A DNA stretch of 5,289 nucleotides from Fidelibacterota bacterium UBA6817 (GTDB lineage Bacteria > Fidelibacterota > Fidelibacteria > Fidelibacterales > Fidelibacteraceae). The DNA lies in contig DKER01000037.1 of assembly GCA_002452555.1 (NCBI GenBank), positions 1 to 5,289 of the forward strand. The letters are read 5' to 3'. The translations under genes were made by a program, and so were the position numbers. Shown piece by piece: positions 1 through 5,289 of this stretch; position 1 is the stretch's first letter; each line of letters starts with the position of its first letter. Under the pieces are notes generated by a model. It did not search any database. It was given only the letters and a program-made list of their open reading frames with translations, and was not told the origin of the DNA.

Positions 1-423
1 GCCCTGTCACCTGCAAAACCCCTATTTATTGAAATTGATGAAGACAGACGGACTGCGTTGGCCGTCTTTGATGACAGTGAAATTGCCACAGCCATTGGGA
101 CAGGCGGTATTAATATCAATCTCACGTCTCAGGTAACCGGATATGACATCGATGCAATTCGCCGTTCCGAATACAACCGTTTGGAAGGTGACGATATTTT
201 TATTGAAGATCTGGACGGTATAACAAAAGCCCAGGTCGTTGCCCTTCAGGAAGCCGGTATTGAAACTATTGCTGATTTCCTCAATGCTGAAACGGCATCA
301 CTGCTTGAAATAAAAGGTATCGGTGAAAAGACATTTGAAAAGATTGAAACGATCATTCAACAAGCCTTGCAGTCTAAAAGAGATAAGCAGGATGAATTGG
401 ACTTGGATGAAAACCCGGATTAA
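1..423 (+). CDS. nusA: Transcription termination/antitermination factor NusA, C-terminal part (5' end outside window)
   Basis: The frame is open from base 1, so this is the last 140 residues of a longer protein; the in-frame TTG at 58 is internal to the domain and not the start. NusA binds RNA polymerase and nascent RNA and affects pausing, termination and rRNA antitermination. Residues 1-55 of the fragment look like the second KH domain: the opening ALSPAK, then AIGTGG (GxxG loop at 33-36), then a segment ending in TGYDID. Residues about 71-120 form a helix-hairpin-helix-like region with GIGEKTFEKI at 106-115, the type of C-terminal module found after the KH domains in many NusA proteins. 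The tail is acidic (DELDLDENPD). The GxxG loop has Thr at 34, where Arg or Lys is common. infB follows after 29 bases, which matches the usual nusA-infB order and supports the call. TAA stop at 421-423. Confidence 0.93.
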   Translation, partial: ALSPAKPLFIEIDEDRRTALAVFDDSEIATAIGTGGININLTSQVTGYDIDAIRRSEYNRLEGDDIFIEDLDGITKAQVVALQEAGIETIADFLNAETASLLEIKGIGEKTFEKIETIIQQALQSKRDKQDELDLDENPD

Positions 424-437
424 GAACAGAAAAACAT

Positions 438-444
438 AAGAGGA
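438..444 (+). promoter_or_regulatory. Shine-Dalgarno of infB
   Basis: AAGAGGA lies 8 bases before the ATG at 453. It is the only evident signal in the short nusA-infB gap, so infB can initiate independently of nusA. No promoter or terminator is recognisable in the 29-base gap. Confidence 0.75.
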
Positions 445-452
445 ACTTCTGA

Positions 453-3107
453 ATGACCTCGGAAAAACCCGCAAAAATATTTCAACTTGCCAAGCGTCTT
501 AACATATCTCATACTGATATTGTTTCTTTTCTGGACAAACATGGGATCAGTTCCAATGTCAATACAGTTTTGGATGAAACGAATCTGAACCTTGTATTAT
601 CCCATTTCTCAGCTGATTTATTATCGGCAGAAGGGGAAAGAAACGAAAAGCAAAATCATAGAAAAACTGAGCTGGAAGAGAAAAAAAAGCAGGAAGAACA
701 GAAGAAAGCGGAAGAAGAAGCCCGGATAAAAGCCGAAAAAGCACGAATCAAAGCTCTGAAAGAAGAGACAGAAATAGAAGAAAAAGAAAAACAGCGGCTT
801 GAAGAAGAGGCACGGAAAGCAAAAGAAATTGAAGAGAAAGTCCGCAAGGAAAAGGAAGAACGGGAAAAAGCAGAAGCCGAAGCAAAAAAAATCATAGAAA
901 GCGAACAGAAATCCGGGGAAAAGAAGAAAACAGAAGAAGCCGAAGATAAAAAAGAAGCCCCTGCCGAAAAAGAAGCAGATATAGAAGCTACAGGCAGGAA
1001 AAAGAAAAAGCATAAAAAACGACCGGTCTCAAGTGAAGATGAAGAATACGAGAGAAAACTTGAAGATCTTAAAAAACGTCATAAAACGGTTACAAAACGT
1101 TATCAGGTTTCCGAGGTTGAATCCCGACTGGATCAATTTAAAAAACAAAAGAATGTTGATCAGGCTCCTGTTGTGAACAAAGGCGGAAAGGGTAAAAAGA
1201 AAGGGAGAAAAGTTGATCAGAATGAGGTCAATAAATCCATAAAATCAACCCTTGCCGCTATGGATGAAAGAAAGACAAAACGGAAATATAAACATACACA
1301 AAGTGCATCTGATGATGTCATTCAAGGCGTTTCCAACGTCATCGAAGTCACTGAATTTATCAGCGTTCAGGAGCTTGCAAAACATTTGGATGTTCCTTTT
1401 ACGGATATTATTGCCAAAGGTATGGGAATGGGGCTGATGATGACAATAAATCAGCGCCTTGACTGGGATACAATTGAATTACTTTGTGCCGAATATGATA
1501 TGGAAGTCAACAAGCTTGAAGAATACACAGAAGAAATACTGACAGATTCCGAACAAGACGACATTGATAAAAAAGACCTTATGGAAAGGGCTCCGGTCGT
1601 CACGGTCATGGGGCATGTTGACCATGGTAAAACATCAATCCTTGATACGATACGGGATTCACAGGTTGTAGATTCTGAAGCCGGCGGTATCACCCAGCAT
1701 ATCGGGGCATACAGTGTGGAAGTTGACGGTAAAAAAAGAATAACATTTCTGGATACACCCGGTCATGAAGCCTTTACGGCTATGCGTGCACGCGGAGCTC
1801 AGGTAACGGATATTGTTGTAATTGTCGTAGCAGCCGATGACGGTGTTATGCCGCAGACTAAAGAAGCTATCAGTCACGCCCAGGCGGCAGGTGTACCCAT
1901 GATTGTTGCTATCAACAAGATGGATAAACCTGAAGCCAATCCGGAAAGAGTGATCCGTGAATTATCCGAAAACGGGGTTCTGGTTGAAGAATGGGGCGGA
2001 AAAGTCCAGTGTGTCCGTGTGTCTGCAAAACAGAAAATGAATATTGAAAAATTGCTGGAATCCATTTTACTGGAAGCGGAAGTACTGGAATTGAAGTCAA
2101 CCCTTAAAGGTATGGCGCGGGGTGTTGTCATTGAATCCCGTCTGGATAAAGGACTGGGACCCATCGCTACGGTGCTTATTCAACGGGGCACGCTTCATAT
2201 TGGTGATCCGTTTATCTGCGGACGTTTTGCAGGACGTGTCCGGGCTATGATTAATGACCAGGGTGTCCGTATTAAAGAAGCTTACCCGGCTGATCCGGTT
2301 CAGATTCAGGGATTTGACGATGTTCCCCAAGCCGGAGACCATTTTATCAGTATGGATGATGAACGGGAGGTTAAACGAATCGCTGCTGAGCGTCAACGTA
2401 TACACCGCGAACAGGAATTTCGGTCCTATTCGCTTCAGACTCTGGATGAAATCGGCCGTCAGATACGGGATGGAAGAACCAAGGAACTGGCGCTGATCAT
2501 TAAAGGAGATGTGGACGGGTCTATAGAAGCATTGGCGGATTCCTTTATGAAACTCTCTACCAAAGAAGTTGCGGTAAATGTGATTTATAAAGGTATCGGT
2601 ATGATCAATGAAACAGACATAAACCTGGCTTCAGCTTCAAGAGCGGTTATTATCGGATTCCATGTGAATGCCACAGCCAAAGCCCTTGAAGTGTCAAGAG
2701 AACTAAAAGTTGAAATACGAAATTATACAATTATTTATGATGCAGTAGATGATGTAAAGGCAGCACTGGAAGGACTTCTTGAACCGGAAAAGATACGGGA
2801 AATTATTGGACAGGCGGAAGTACGTCAGATTATTAAAATTTCGCGTATCGGTTCTATTGCCGGCTCCTTTGTTTTGTCAGGTAAAATGGTAAGAAATGCC
2901 CGGATCCGGATTCTCAGGAATAATGATGAGATATATCAGGGTTACCTGTCATCACTGAAGCGTTTCAAAGATGATGTAAAAGAAGTTCAGGAAGGGTATG
3001 AGTGCGGGATAACGATTGACGGATTTGATACATTTCTTGAAGGGGATGTCATTGAATGCTTTACTGAAAAATCCGTCAAAAGGACTCTGGAAGATGCAAC
3101 AAAATAA
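453..3107 (+). CDS. infB: Translation initiation factor IF-2
   Basis: An 884-residue GTPase that delivers initiator fMet-tRNA to the 30S subunit and promotes 50S joining; the length is close to E. coli IF2 (890). Residues about 9-56 are a small IF2_N helical domain. Residues about 61-215 are a Lys/Glu/Ala-rich, probably helical linker, with basic clusters at 182-190 (RKKKKHKKR) and 243-253. A second IF2_N-type domain spans about 297-352 (VTEFISVQELA, INQRLD). The G domain, from about 383, has GHVDHGKT at 387-394, switch I GGITQH at 411-416, DTPGHE at 434-439, NKMD at 488-491 and SAK at 524-526, so all nucleotide-binding motifs are intact. Domain II starts near 553, and the C-terminal fMet-tRNA-binding domain carries GYECG at 848-852. 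The ATG at 453 has a good Shine-Dalgarno and opens directly into the first domain. The 3' end overlaps rbfA by 14 bases. The second IF2_N domain is most like those of the Bacteroidetes group, from memory of the family. Confidence 0.98.
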   Translation: MTSEKPAKIFQLAKRLNISHTDIVSFLDKHGISSNVNTVLDETNLNLVLSHFSADLLSAEGERNEKQNHRKTELEEKKKQEEQKKAEEEARIKAEKARIKALKEETEIEEKEKQRLEEEARKAKEIEEKVRKEKEEREKAEAEAKKIIESEQKSGEKKKTEEAEDKKEAPAEKEADIEATGRKKKKHKKRPVSSEDEEYERKLEDLKKRHKTVTKRYQVSEVESRLDQFKKQKNVDQAPVVNKGGKGKKKGRKVDQNEVNKSIKSTLAAMDERKTKRKYKHTQSASDDVIQGVSNVIEVTEFISVQELAKHLDVPFTDIIAKGMGMGLMMTINQRLDWDTIELLCAEYDMEVNKLEEYTEEILTDSEQDDIDKKDLMERAPVVTVMGHVDHGKTSILDTIRDSQVVDSEAGGITQHIGAYSVEVDGKKRITFLDTPGHEAFTAMRARGAQVTDIVVIVVAADDGVMPQTKEAISHAQAAGVPMIVAINKMDKPEANPERVIRELSENGVLVEEWGGKVQCVRVSAKQKMNIEKLLESILLEAEVLELKSTLKGMARGVVIESRLDKGLGPIATVLIQRGTLHIGDPFICGRFAGRVRAMINDQGVRIKEAYPADPVQIQGFDDVPQAGDHFISMDDEREVKRIAAERQRIHREQEFRSYSLQTLDEIGRQIRDGRTKELALIIKGDVDGSIEALADSFMKLSTKEVAVNVIYKGIGMINETDINLASASRAVIIGFHVNATAKALEVSRELKVEIRNYTIIYDAVDDVKAALEGLLEPEKIREIIGQAEVRQIIKISRIGSIAGSFVLSGKMVRNARIRILRNNDEIYQGYLSSLKRFKDDVKEVQEGYECGITIDGFDTFLEGDVIECFTEKSVKRTLEDATK
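674..1010 (+). repeat. Purine-rich low-complexity segment within infB
   Basis: This stretch codes for the Lys/Glu/Ala-rich linker of IF2 (about residues 75-186). The coding strand is overwhelmingly A and G, with uninterrupted purine runs of about 15-16 bases at 674-689, 915-930 and 996-1010. It is imperfectly repetitive (GAAGAA, AAAGCAGAAG-like units) rather than a true tandem array. The purine bias also leaves the opposite strand free of stops, creating long meaningless antisense reading frames rich in Phe and Ser. Confidence 0.7.
3078..3084 (+). promoter_or_regulatory. Shine-Dalgarno of rbfA inside infB
   Basis: AAAAGGA ends 9 bases before the ATG at 3094. It selects this ATG over the TTG at 3016, which lies deep inside infB and would add 26 residues not expected for RbfA. 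Because it sits in the last codons of infB, ribosomes finishing infB pass over it, so coupling is likely. Confidence 0.7.
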
Positions 3108-3441
3108 ACGGCAAAAGCAGGTATCATCCGAAATAATGCAGGTTTTAGGAGAATATTTCATACAGGATGGGAAAGCAATGCTGAATAATGTTTTGACTTC
3201 TGTTTCCCGTGTTGAAATGTCTCCCGATTTGAGAAATGCTAAAATTTATATCAGTTTTTATGATGAGAACAATCAGGCGGACGACGTTTTCAGGATTATT
3301 CAGGAAAATGTTAAACTGTTACGACATTACATCGCGCAAAACGTCCGTTTACGCTATGTTCCCGAATTGAGAATTTATAAAGACGATTCTATGGAATATG
3401 CCGACAGAATTAATAAAATATTGCGAGATCTTGGAGAATAA
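3094..3441 (+). CDS. rbfA: 30S ribosome-binding factor RbfA
   Basis: A 115-residue single KH-like domain protein that binds the immature 30S subunit and assists late 16S rRNA maturation, notably in cold adaptation in E. coli. The length fits the family (117 in B. subtilis, 133 in E. coli). Family signatures are SRVEMSPDLRNAKIYISFY at about 38-56, where other RbfA proteins have V-(E/S)-VSPDL-x-x-AK-V-Y-V-S, and LRYVPELRIYKDDSMEYADRI at about 86-106, the usual R-Y-x-P-E-L ... D-(D/E)-S-x-E-Y/x-x-x-x-I ending. The start at 3094 is chosen for its AAAAGGA site and because it gives a normal N terminus. It overlaps the infB stop by 14 bases, and the stop at 3439-3441 is 10 bases before truB. Its place between infB and truB is the classic one. 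Confidence 0.95.
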   Translation: MQQNKRQKQVSSEIMQVLGEYFIQDGKAMLNNVLTSVSRVEMSPDLRNAKIYISFYDENNQADDVFRIIQENVKLLRHYIAQNVRLRYVPELRIYKDDSMEYADRINKILRDLGE

Positions 3442-3451
3442 AATTACGGGA

Positions 3452-4105
3452 ATGACCGTTCCAATTCATAAACCGGCCGGATGGACCTCCTTTGATGTTG
3501 TCAAAAAACTGAGAAATGTGACCGGTTTCAAAAAGGTTGGTCATGGAGGAACGCTCGACCCGTTTGCTTCCGGTTTATTGATCGTGGGATTCGGCAGCCA
3601 TACAAAAAAACTGTCAGACTTCCTGAAATCGGACAAATCATACGTTGTAACGATTACCGCAGGAATGACATCTGATACACTTGACAGAACAGGGAAGATC
3701 ACGGTTGTTGATGAAACGATTTCATTGCAGGCCGATAAACTGGAAATTCTTCTGAAATCATTTATCGGAGAACAGAAACAGGAACCTCCCATGTATTCAG
3801 CAAAAAAAGTAGGGGGAGTACCGCTGTATAAACGTGCCCGGAAAGGGGAAATAATTCAGAGAAAAACCAATAAAATTCACATTTACTCCATTAAACTTCT
3901 GAATGTTGCAGAACATCAATTCACGATTCAGGTATCCTGTTCAAGCGGCACGTATATCAGATCATTAGCAGGCCGGATCGGGGAATCCCTAGGATGTGGA
4001 GCCCTTGCAGCAGAATTGATCAGAACAAAAACAGGATCCTATACTCTTGACAACAGCCTGACCATAGAGGAATTTATTGAACAGTGGAAATTGTTAGCAG
4101 CATAG
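3452..4105 (+). CDS. truB: tRNA pseudouridine(55) synthase TruB (short form)
   Basis: Converts uridine 55 in the T-loop of tRNAs to pseudouridine. With the ATG at 3452 the protein has 217 residues and begins MTVPIHKPAGWTSFDVV, the usual TruB N terminus. The catalytic motif GHGGTLDPFASGLL is at 30-43, with catalytic Asp36. Tyr64 (KSYVV) matches the conserved active-site Tyr. PPMYSAKK is at 112-119, and SSGTYIRSL at 164-172 carries the conserved Arg170. The protein ends soon after the catalytic fold, so it lacks the PUA-type C-terminal domain of E. coli TruB (314 residues); short forms are common in Bacteroidetes-type bacteria. Start choice is less certain than the gene: the nearest purine-rich site (GGAGA, 3433-3437) is 14 bases upstream, rather far. 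A TTG at 3431 (224 residues) and an ATG at 3398 (235 residues) are in frame, but the latter would overlap rbfA by 44 bases. The 3' end overlaps ribF by 22 bases. Confidence 0.96.
   Translation: MTVPIHKPAGWTSFDVVKKLRNVTGFKKVGHGGTLDPFASGLLIVGFGSHTKKLSDFLKSDKSYVVTITAGMTSDTLDRTGKITVVDETISLQADKLEILLKSFIGEQKQEPPMYSAKKVGGVPLYKRARKGEIIQRKTNKIHIYSIKLLNVAEHQFTIQVSCSSGTYIRSLAGRIGESLGCGALAAELIRTKTGSYTLDNSLTIEEFIEQWKLLAA
4066..4072 (+). promoter_or_regulatory. Shine-Dalgarno of ribF inside truB
   Basis: AGAGGAA ends 11 bases before the GTG at 4084. An in-frame TGA at 4078-4080 rules out any start further upstream, and no in-frame ATG, GTG or TTG follows before the conserved FAD synthetase motif. This site and the GTG are therefore the only reasonable initiation signals for ribF. 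Confidence 0.7.
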
Positions 4106-5025
4106 ATAATTTACCCGGATACCCCGAAGCATACATAACCATCGGAACGTTTGATGGTTTTCATCTTGGTCATCAACGAGTCGTTTCACGTTTGGTAGAG
4201 AAAGCAGAACAAAGCAGAAAAAAAAGTATCCTCATCACGTTTGCTCCCCATCCCCGGGAGATAATTGCCGATAATACAAAAGAACCCATACGGTTTATCA
4301 ATAGTCTTGAGGAAAGGATTCAGAATCTTTCGGTCACCGGCTTGGACTTTATCATAATCCAACCTTTTAATCAGTATATTTCCAATCTTGACGGCGAAAC
4401 GTTTTTGGAGAGGTATATTCTTAAAAGGATTAATGTACAGGGTTTTGTCATCGGGGAGAGCCATACATTCGGAAAAGACAGAAAGTGTACAGCTCAAAGA
4501 CTGAAAGAACTGAGTGAAAAGAAGTATGATTTCGATGTTGAGATTATTTCCCGTGTTACAAACGGTGATTTTATCATAAATTCATCCAACATCCGACGTC
4601 TCATAGCCACCGGAGACATGGAGTCGGCAAAAAAATACATGAAGAAACCCTTTCACATGAAGGGAAGAATCATTACGGGTGAAAAACGGGGAAGGACGCT
4701 AAACTTTCCCACACTGAATATACTCCCGTCTTCTCCGAAAAAAATAATTCCTAAAGTCGGAGTATATTGTGTTAAAGTCCACATTCAGCGGAATGTCTAT
4801 AAAGGAATGTGCAACATTGGATACAGACCCACATTTCAGGGGAATCATTTGACCATCGAAGTCCATGTTGTCGATCAGAAATTAAATAATCTGTATGGAC
4901 GTGAGCTGAGTATGGAGTTTTTTCATTTCATGCGTGAAGAAAAAAGGTTTGAAAACGTCGATGAATTGAAAAAACAGCTGGAAAAAGATAAAATAATGTG
5001 TAGAGATTTAAAATTGGAGGACTAA
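4084..5025 (+). CDS. ribF: Bifunctional riboflavin kinase / FAD synthetase RibF
   Basis: Phosphorylates riboflavin to FMN, then adenylates FMN to FAD. The 313 residues match the usual bifunctional length. The N-terminal nucleotidyltransferase domain shows GTFDGFHLGH at 21-30 (the G-x-F-D-G-x-H-x-G-H nucleotide-binding motif), GESHTFGKDR at 124-133 and SSNIRR at 167-172, corresponding to the family SSTxIR motif. The C-terminal riboflavin kinase domain shows GRTLNFPTLN at 203-212 (GRxxGFPTAN type, with the Pro-Thr pair), GVYCVKV, NIGYRPTF at 244-251, and IEVHVVD with the probable catalytic Glu259, then LYGRELSMEFF. At 124-130 the family usually has Asp or Asn where Ser126 is found. The start is GTG, forced by an upstream stop and the lack of alternatives, and lies inside truB. 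The stop shares its last base with the rpsO start. ribF between truB and rpsO is also seen in Firmicutes. Confidence 0.97.
   Translation: MEIVSSIDNLPGYPEAYITIGTFDGFHLGHQRVVSRLVEKAEQSRKKSILITFAPHPREIIADNTKEPIRFINSLEERIQNLSVTGLDFIIIQPFNQYISNLDGETFLERYILKRINVQGFVIGESHTFGKDRKCTAQRLKELSEKKYDFDVEIISRVTNGDFIINSSNIRRLIATGDMESAKKYMKKPFHMKGRIITGEKRGRTLNFPTLNILPSSPKKIIPKVGVYCVKVHIQRNVYKGMCNIGYRPTFQGNHLTIEVHVVDQKLNNLYGRELSMEFFHFMREEKRFENVDELKKQLEKDKIMCRDLKLED
4717..4768 (+). repeat. Perfect 10-bp inverted repeat within ribF
   Basis: AATATACTCC at 4717-4726 is exactly complementary to GGAGTATATT at 4759-4768, with 32 bases between. With C4727 bulged, G4728-C4758 and 4730-4732 with 4754-4756 can extend the stem across a T-T mismatch. 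It lies in the riboflavin kinase half of the gene. There is no U-tract after it, so it does not look like an intrinsic terminator. No function is assigned. Confidence 0.5.
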
Positions 5026-5036
5026 TGTCTACATTA
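4994..5036 (+). promoter_or_regulatory. Candidate hairpin enclosing the rpsO ribosome-binding site and start codon
   Basis: TAATG (4994-4998) can pair with CATTA (5032-5036), and TAGA (5001-5004) with TCTA (5028-5031), leaving TG (4999-5000) as a bulge. Inside, after a G-G mismatch (5005/5027), ATT (5006-5008) can pair with AAT (5024-5026), which includes the first two bases of the ATG. The 15-base loop 5009-5023 holds the Shine-Dalgarno GGAGG. An alternative register pairs TGTAGA (4999-5004) continuously with TCTACA (5028-5033). S15 is known to repress its own translation through mRNA structures at its start region in several bacteria. That this hairpin does so is inference; it is AT-rich and unremarkable in strength. 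Confidence 0.35.
5016..5020 (+). promoter_or_regulatory. Shine-Dalgarno of rpsO
   Basis: GGAGG, the strongest Shine-Dalgarno core in the window, lies in the last codons of ribF, only 4 bases before the rpsO ATG at 5025. A strong site suits a highly expressed ribosomal protein gene that must be made in excess of the upstream enzymes on the same transcript. Confidence 0.8.
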
Positions 5037-5289
5037 ACGTCAGAAGACAAGAAAAAAATGATTGTTGAATTCGGTAAGAATGAGCAGGATACAGGCAGTC
5101 CCGAAGTTCAGATTGCCATGCTGACTCAGCGGATTAAAGACCTTACCGAACATGTAAAAATTCACAAAAAAGATCATCACAACAGACGGGGACTGCAGAA
5201 ACTCGTCGGACAGCGCCGTGCGCTGTTAAATTATCTCATGAAAAACGATTTCAATCGGTACAGAGATATTATCAGAAAATTAGGTCTGC
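5025..5289 (+). CDS. rpsO: 30S ribosomal protein S15 (3' end cut by window edge)
   Basis: A primary 16S rRNA-binding protein that nucleates assembly of the 30S platform. 88 residues plus one base are visible with no stop. The family is typically 89 residues, so only the last residue or so and the stop are missing. Signatures are DTGSPEVQIAMLTQRI at 22-37, HKKDHHNRRGL at 47-57 (the conserved rRNA-contacting D-H-H-(S/N)-R-R-G-L segment), QRRALLNYL at 63-71 and RYRDIIRKLGL at 78-88. The ATG overlaps the ribF TAA by one base (TAATG), giving room for termination-reinitiation coupling. No separate intergenic leader exists, so any S15 autoregulatory RNA structure would have to use the 3' end of ribF and the first rpsO codons. 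pnp commonly follows rpsO and may lie just beyond the window. Confidence 0.98.
   Translation, partial: MSTLTSEDKKKMIVEFGKNEQDTGSPEVQIAMLTQRIKDLTEHVKIHKKDHHNRRGLQKLVGQRRALLNYLMKNDFNRYRDIIRKLGL

Noticed and set aside
58..60. TTG as the start of a small 121-residue protein
   Set aside because: The frame is open to base 1 and the upstream residues (ALSPAKPLFIEID) continue the NusA KH2 domain; this is an internal codon of a truncated gene.
424..452. Possible promoter or terminator between nusA and infB
   Set aside because: Only 29 bases, no stem with U-tract and no -35/-10 pair; the GAGG/CCTC complement at 440-443 and 457-460 is only 4 bp and likely chance.
681..689. A AAA AAG slippery heptamer in infB (similar A-runs at 884-891 and in truB near 3801-3808) as a programmed -1 frameshift site
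   Set aside because: A-runs are expected in Lys-rich coding DNA. The -1 frame after 689 reaches a TGA at 800-802, no clear stimulatory stem follows, and IF2 frameshifting has no known role.
559..1013. Overlapping minus-strand open frames (up to 130 codons, Phe/Ser/Leu-rich) opposite the infB linker
   Set aside because: They are the complement of a purine-rich Lys/Glu-coding stretch, which lacks stops on the other strand by composition; no ribosome-binding site, no recognisable domain, and a certain gene lies on the plus strand.
1451..2405. Several minus-strand open frames of 60-100 codons across the IF2 GTPase region
   Set aside because: All are fully opposite the conserved GTPase codons, overlap each other in different frames and show no family motif.
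1..5289. A novel or accessory system hidden in the window
   Set aside because: Virtually every base belongs to six well-known core genes in a conserved order with intact motifs; there is no unexplained gene, repeat array or sign of transfer.

Overview
The window is a single-strand (+) block of translation and ribosome-biogenesis housekeeping genes: nusA (3' end only), infB, rbfA, truB, ribF and rpsO (5' part, cut off just before its stop). All six are identified from family motifs read directly in the translations. There are no mobile elements, CRISPR arrays, tRNA or rRNA genes, and no stretch over 30 bases without a gene. I do not see a novel system. The most interesting signals are small ones: a potential hairpin around the rpsO start, an inverted repeat inside ribF, and tightly overlapping gene ends.

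Organism: a bacterium with AT-leaning DNA (low-to-mid forties percent GC by eye). The second IF2 N-terminal domain (VTEFISVQELA followed by INQRLD) resembles IF2 of Bacteroidetes and relatives more than the proteobacterial or Firmicutes versions. TruB is a short form without the PUA extension. YlxR/YlxQ genes are absent between nusA and infB, and ribF sits between truB and rpsO. Together these suggest the FCB superphylum or a neighbouring uncultured lineage (Marinimicrobia-, Calditrichota- or Ignavibacteria-like). This is an inference of low confidence.

Layout: nusA ends at 423. After 29 bases infB starts at 453 with a good Shine-Dalgarno. infB overlaps rbfA by 14 bases. truB begins 10 bases after rbfA. 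ribF starts on a GTG inside the last codons of truB (22-base overlap). rpsO starts on the last base of the ribF stop (TAATG). No internal promoter or terminator is apparent, so the genes are probably one transcript with translational coupling at several junctions.

Functionally, NusA modulates transcription elongation, termination and rRNA antitermination. IF2 brings initiator tRNA to the ribosome and promotes subunit joining. RbfA matures the 30S subunit. TruB makes pseudouridine 55 in tRNA. RibF makes FMN and FAD. S15 is a primary 16S rRNA-binding protein. The order nusA-infB-rbfA-truB-(ribF)-rpsO is a widely conserved bacterial arrangement.
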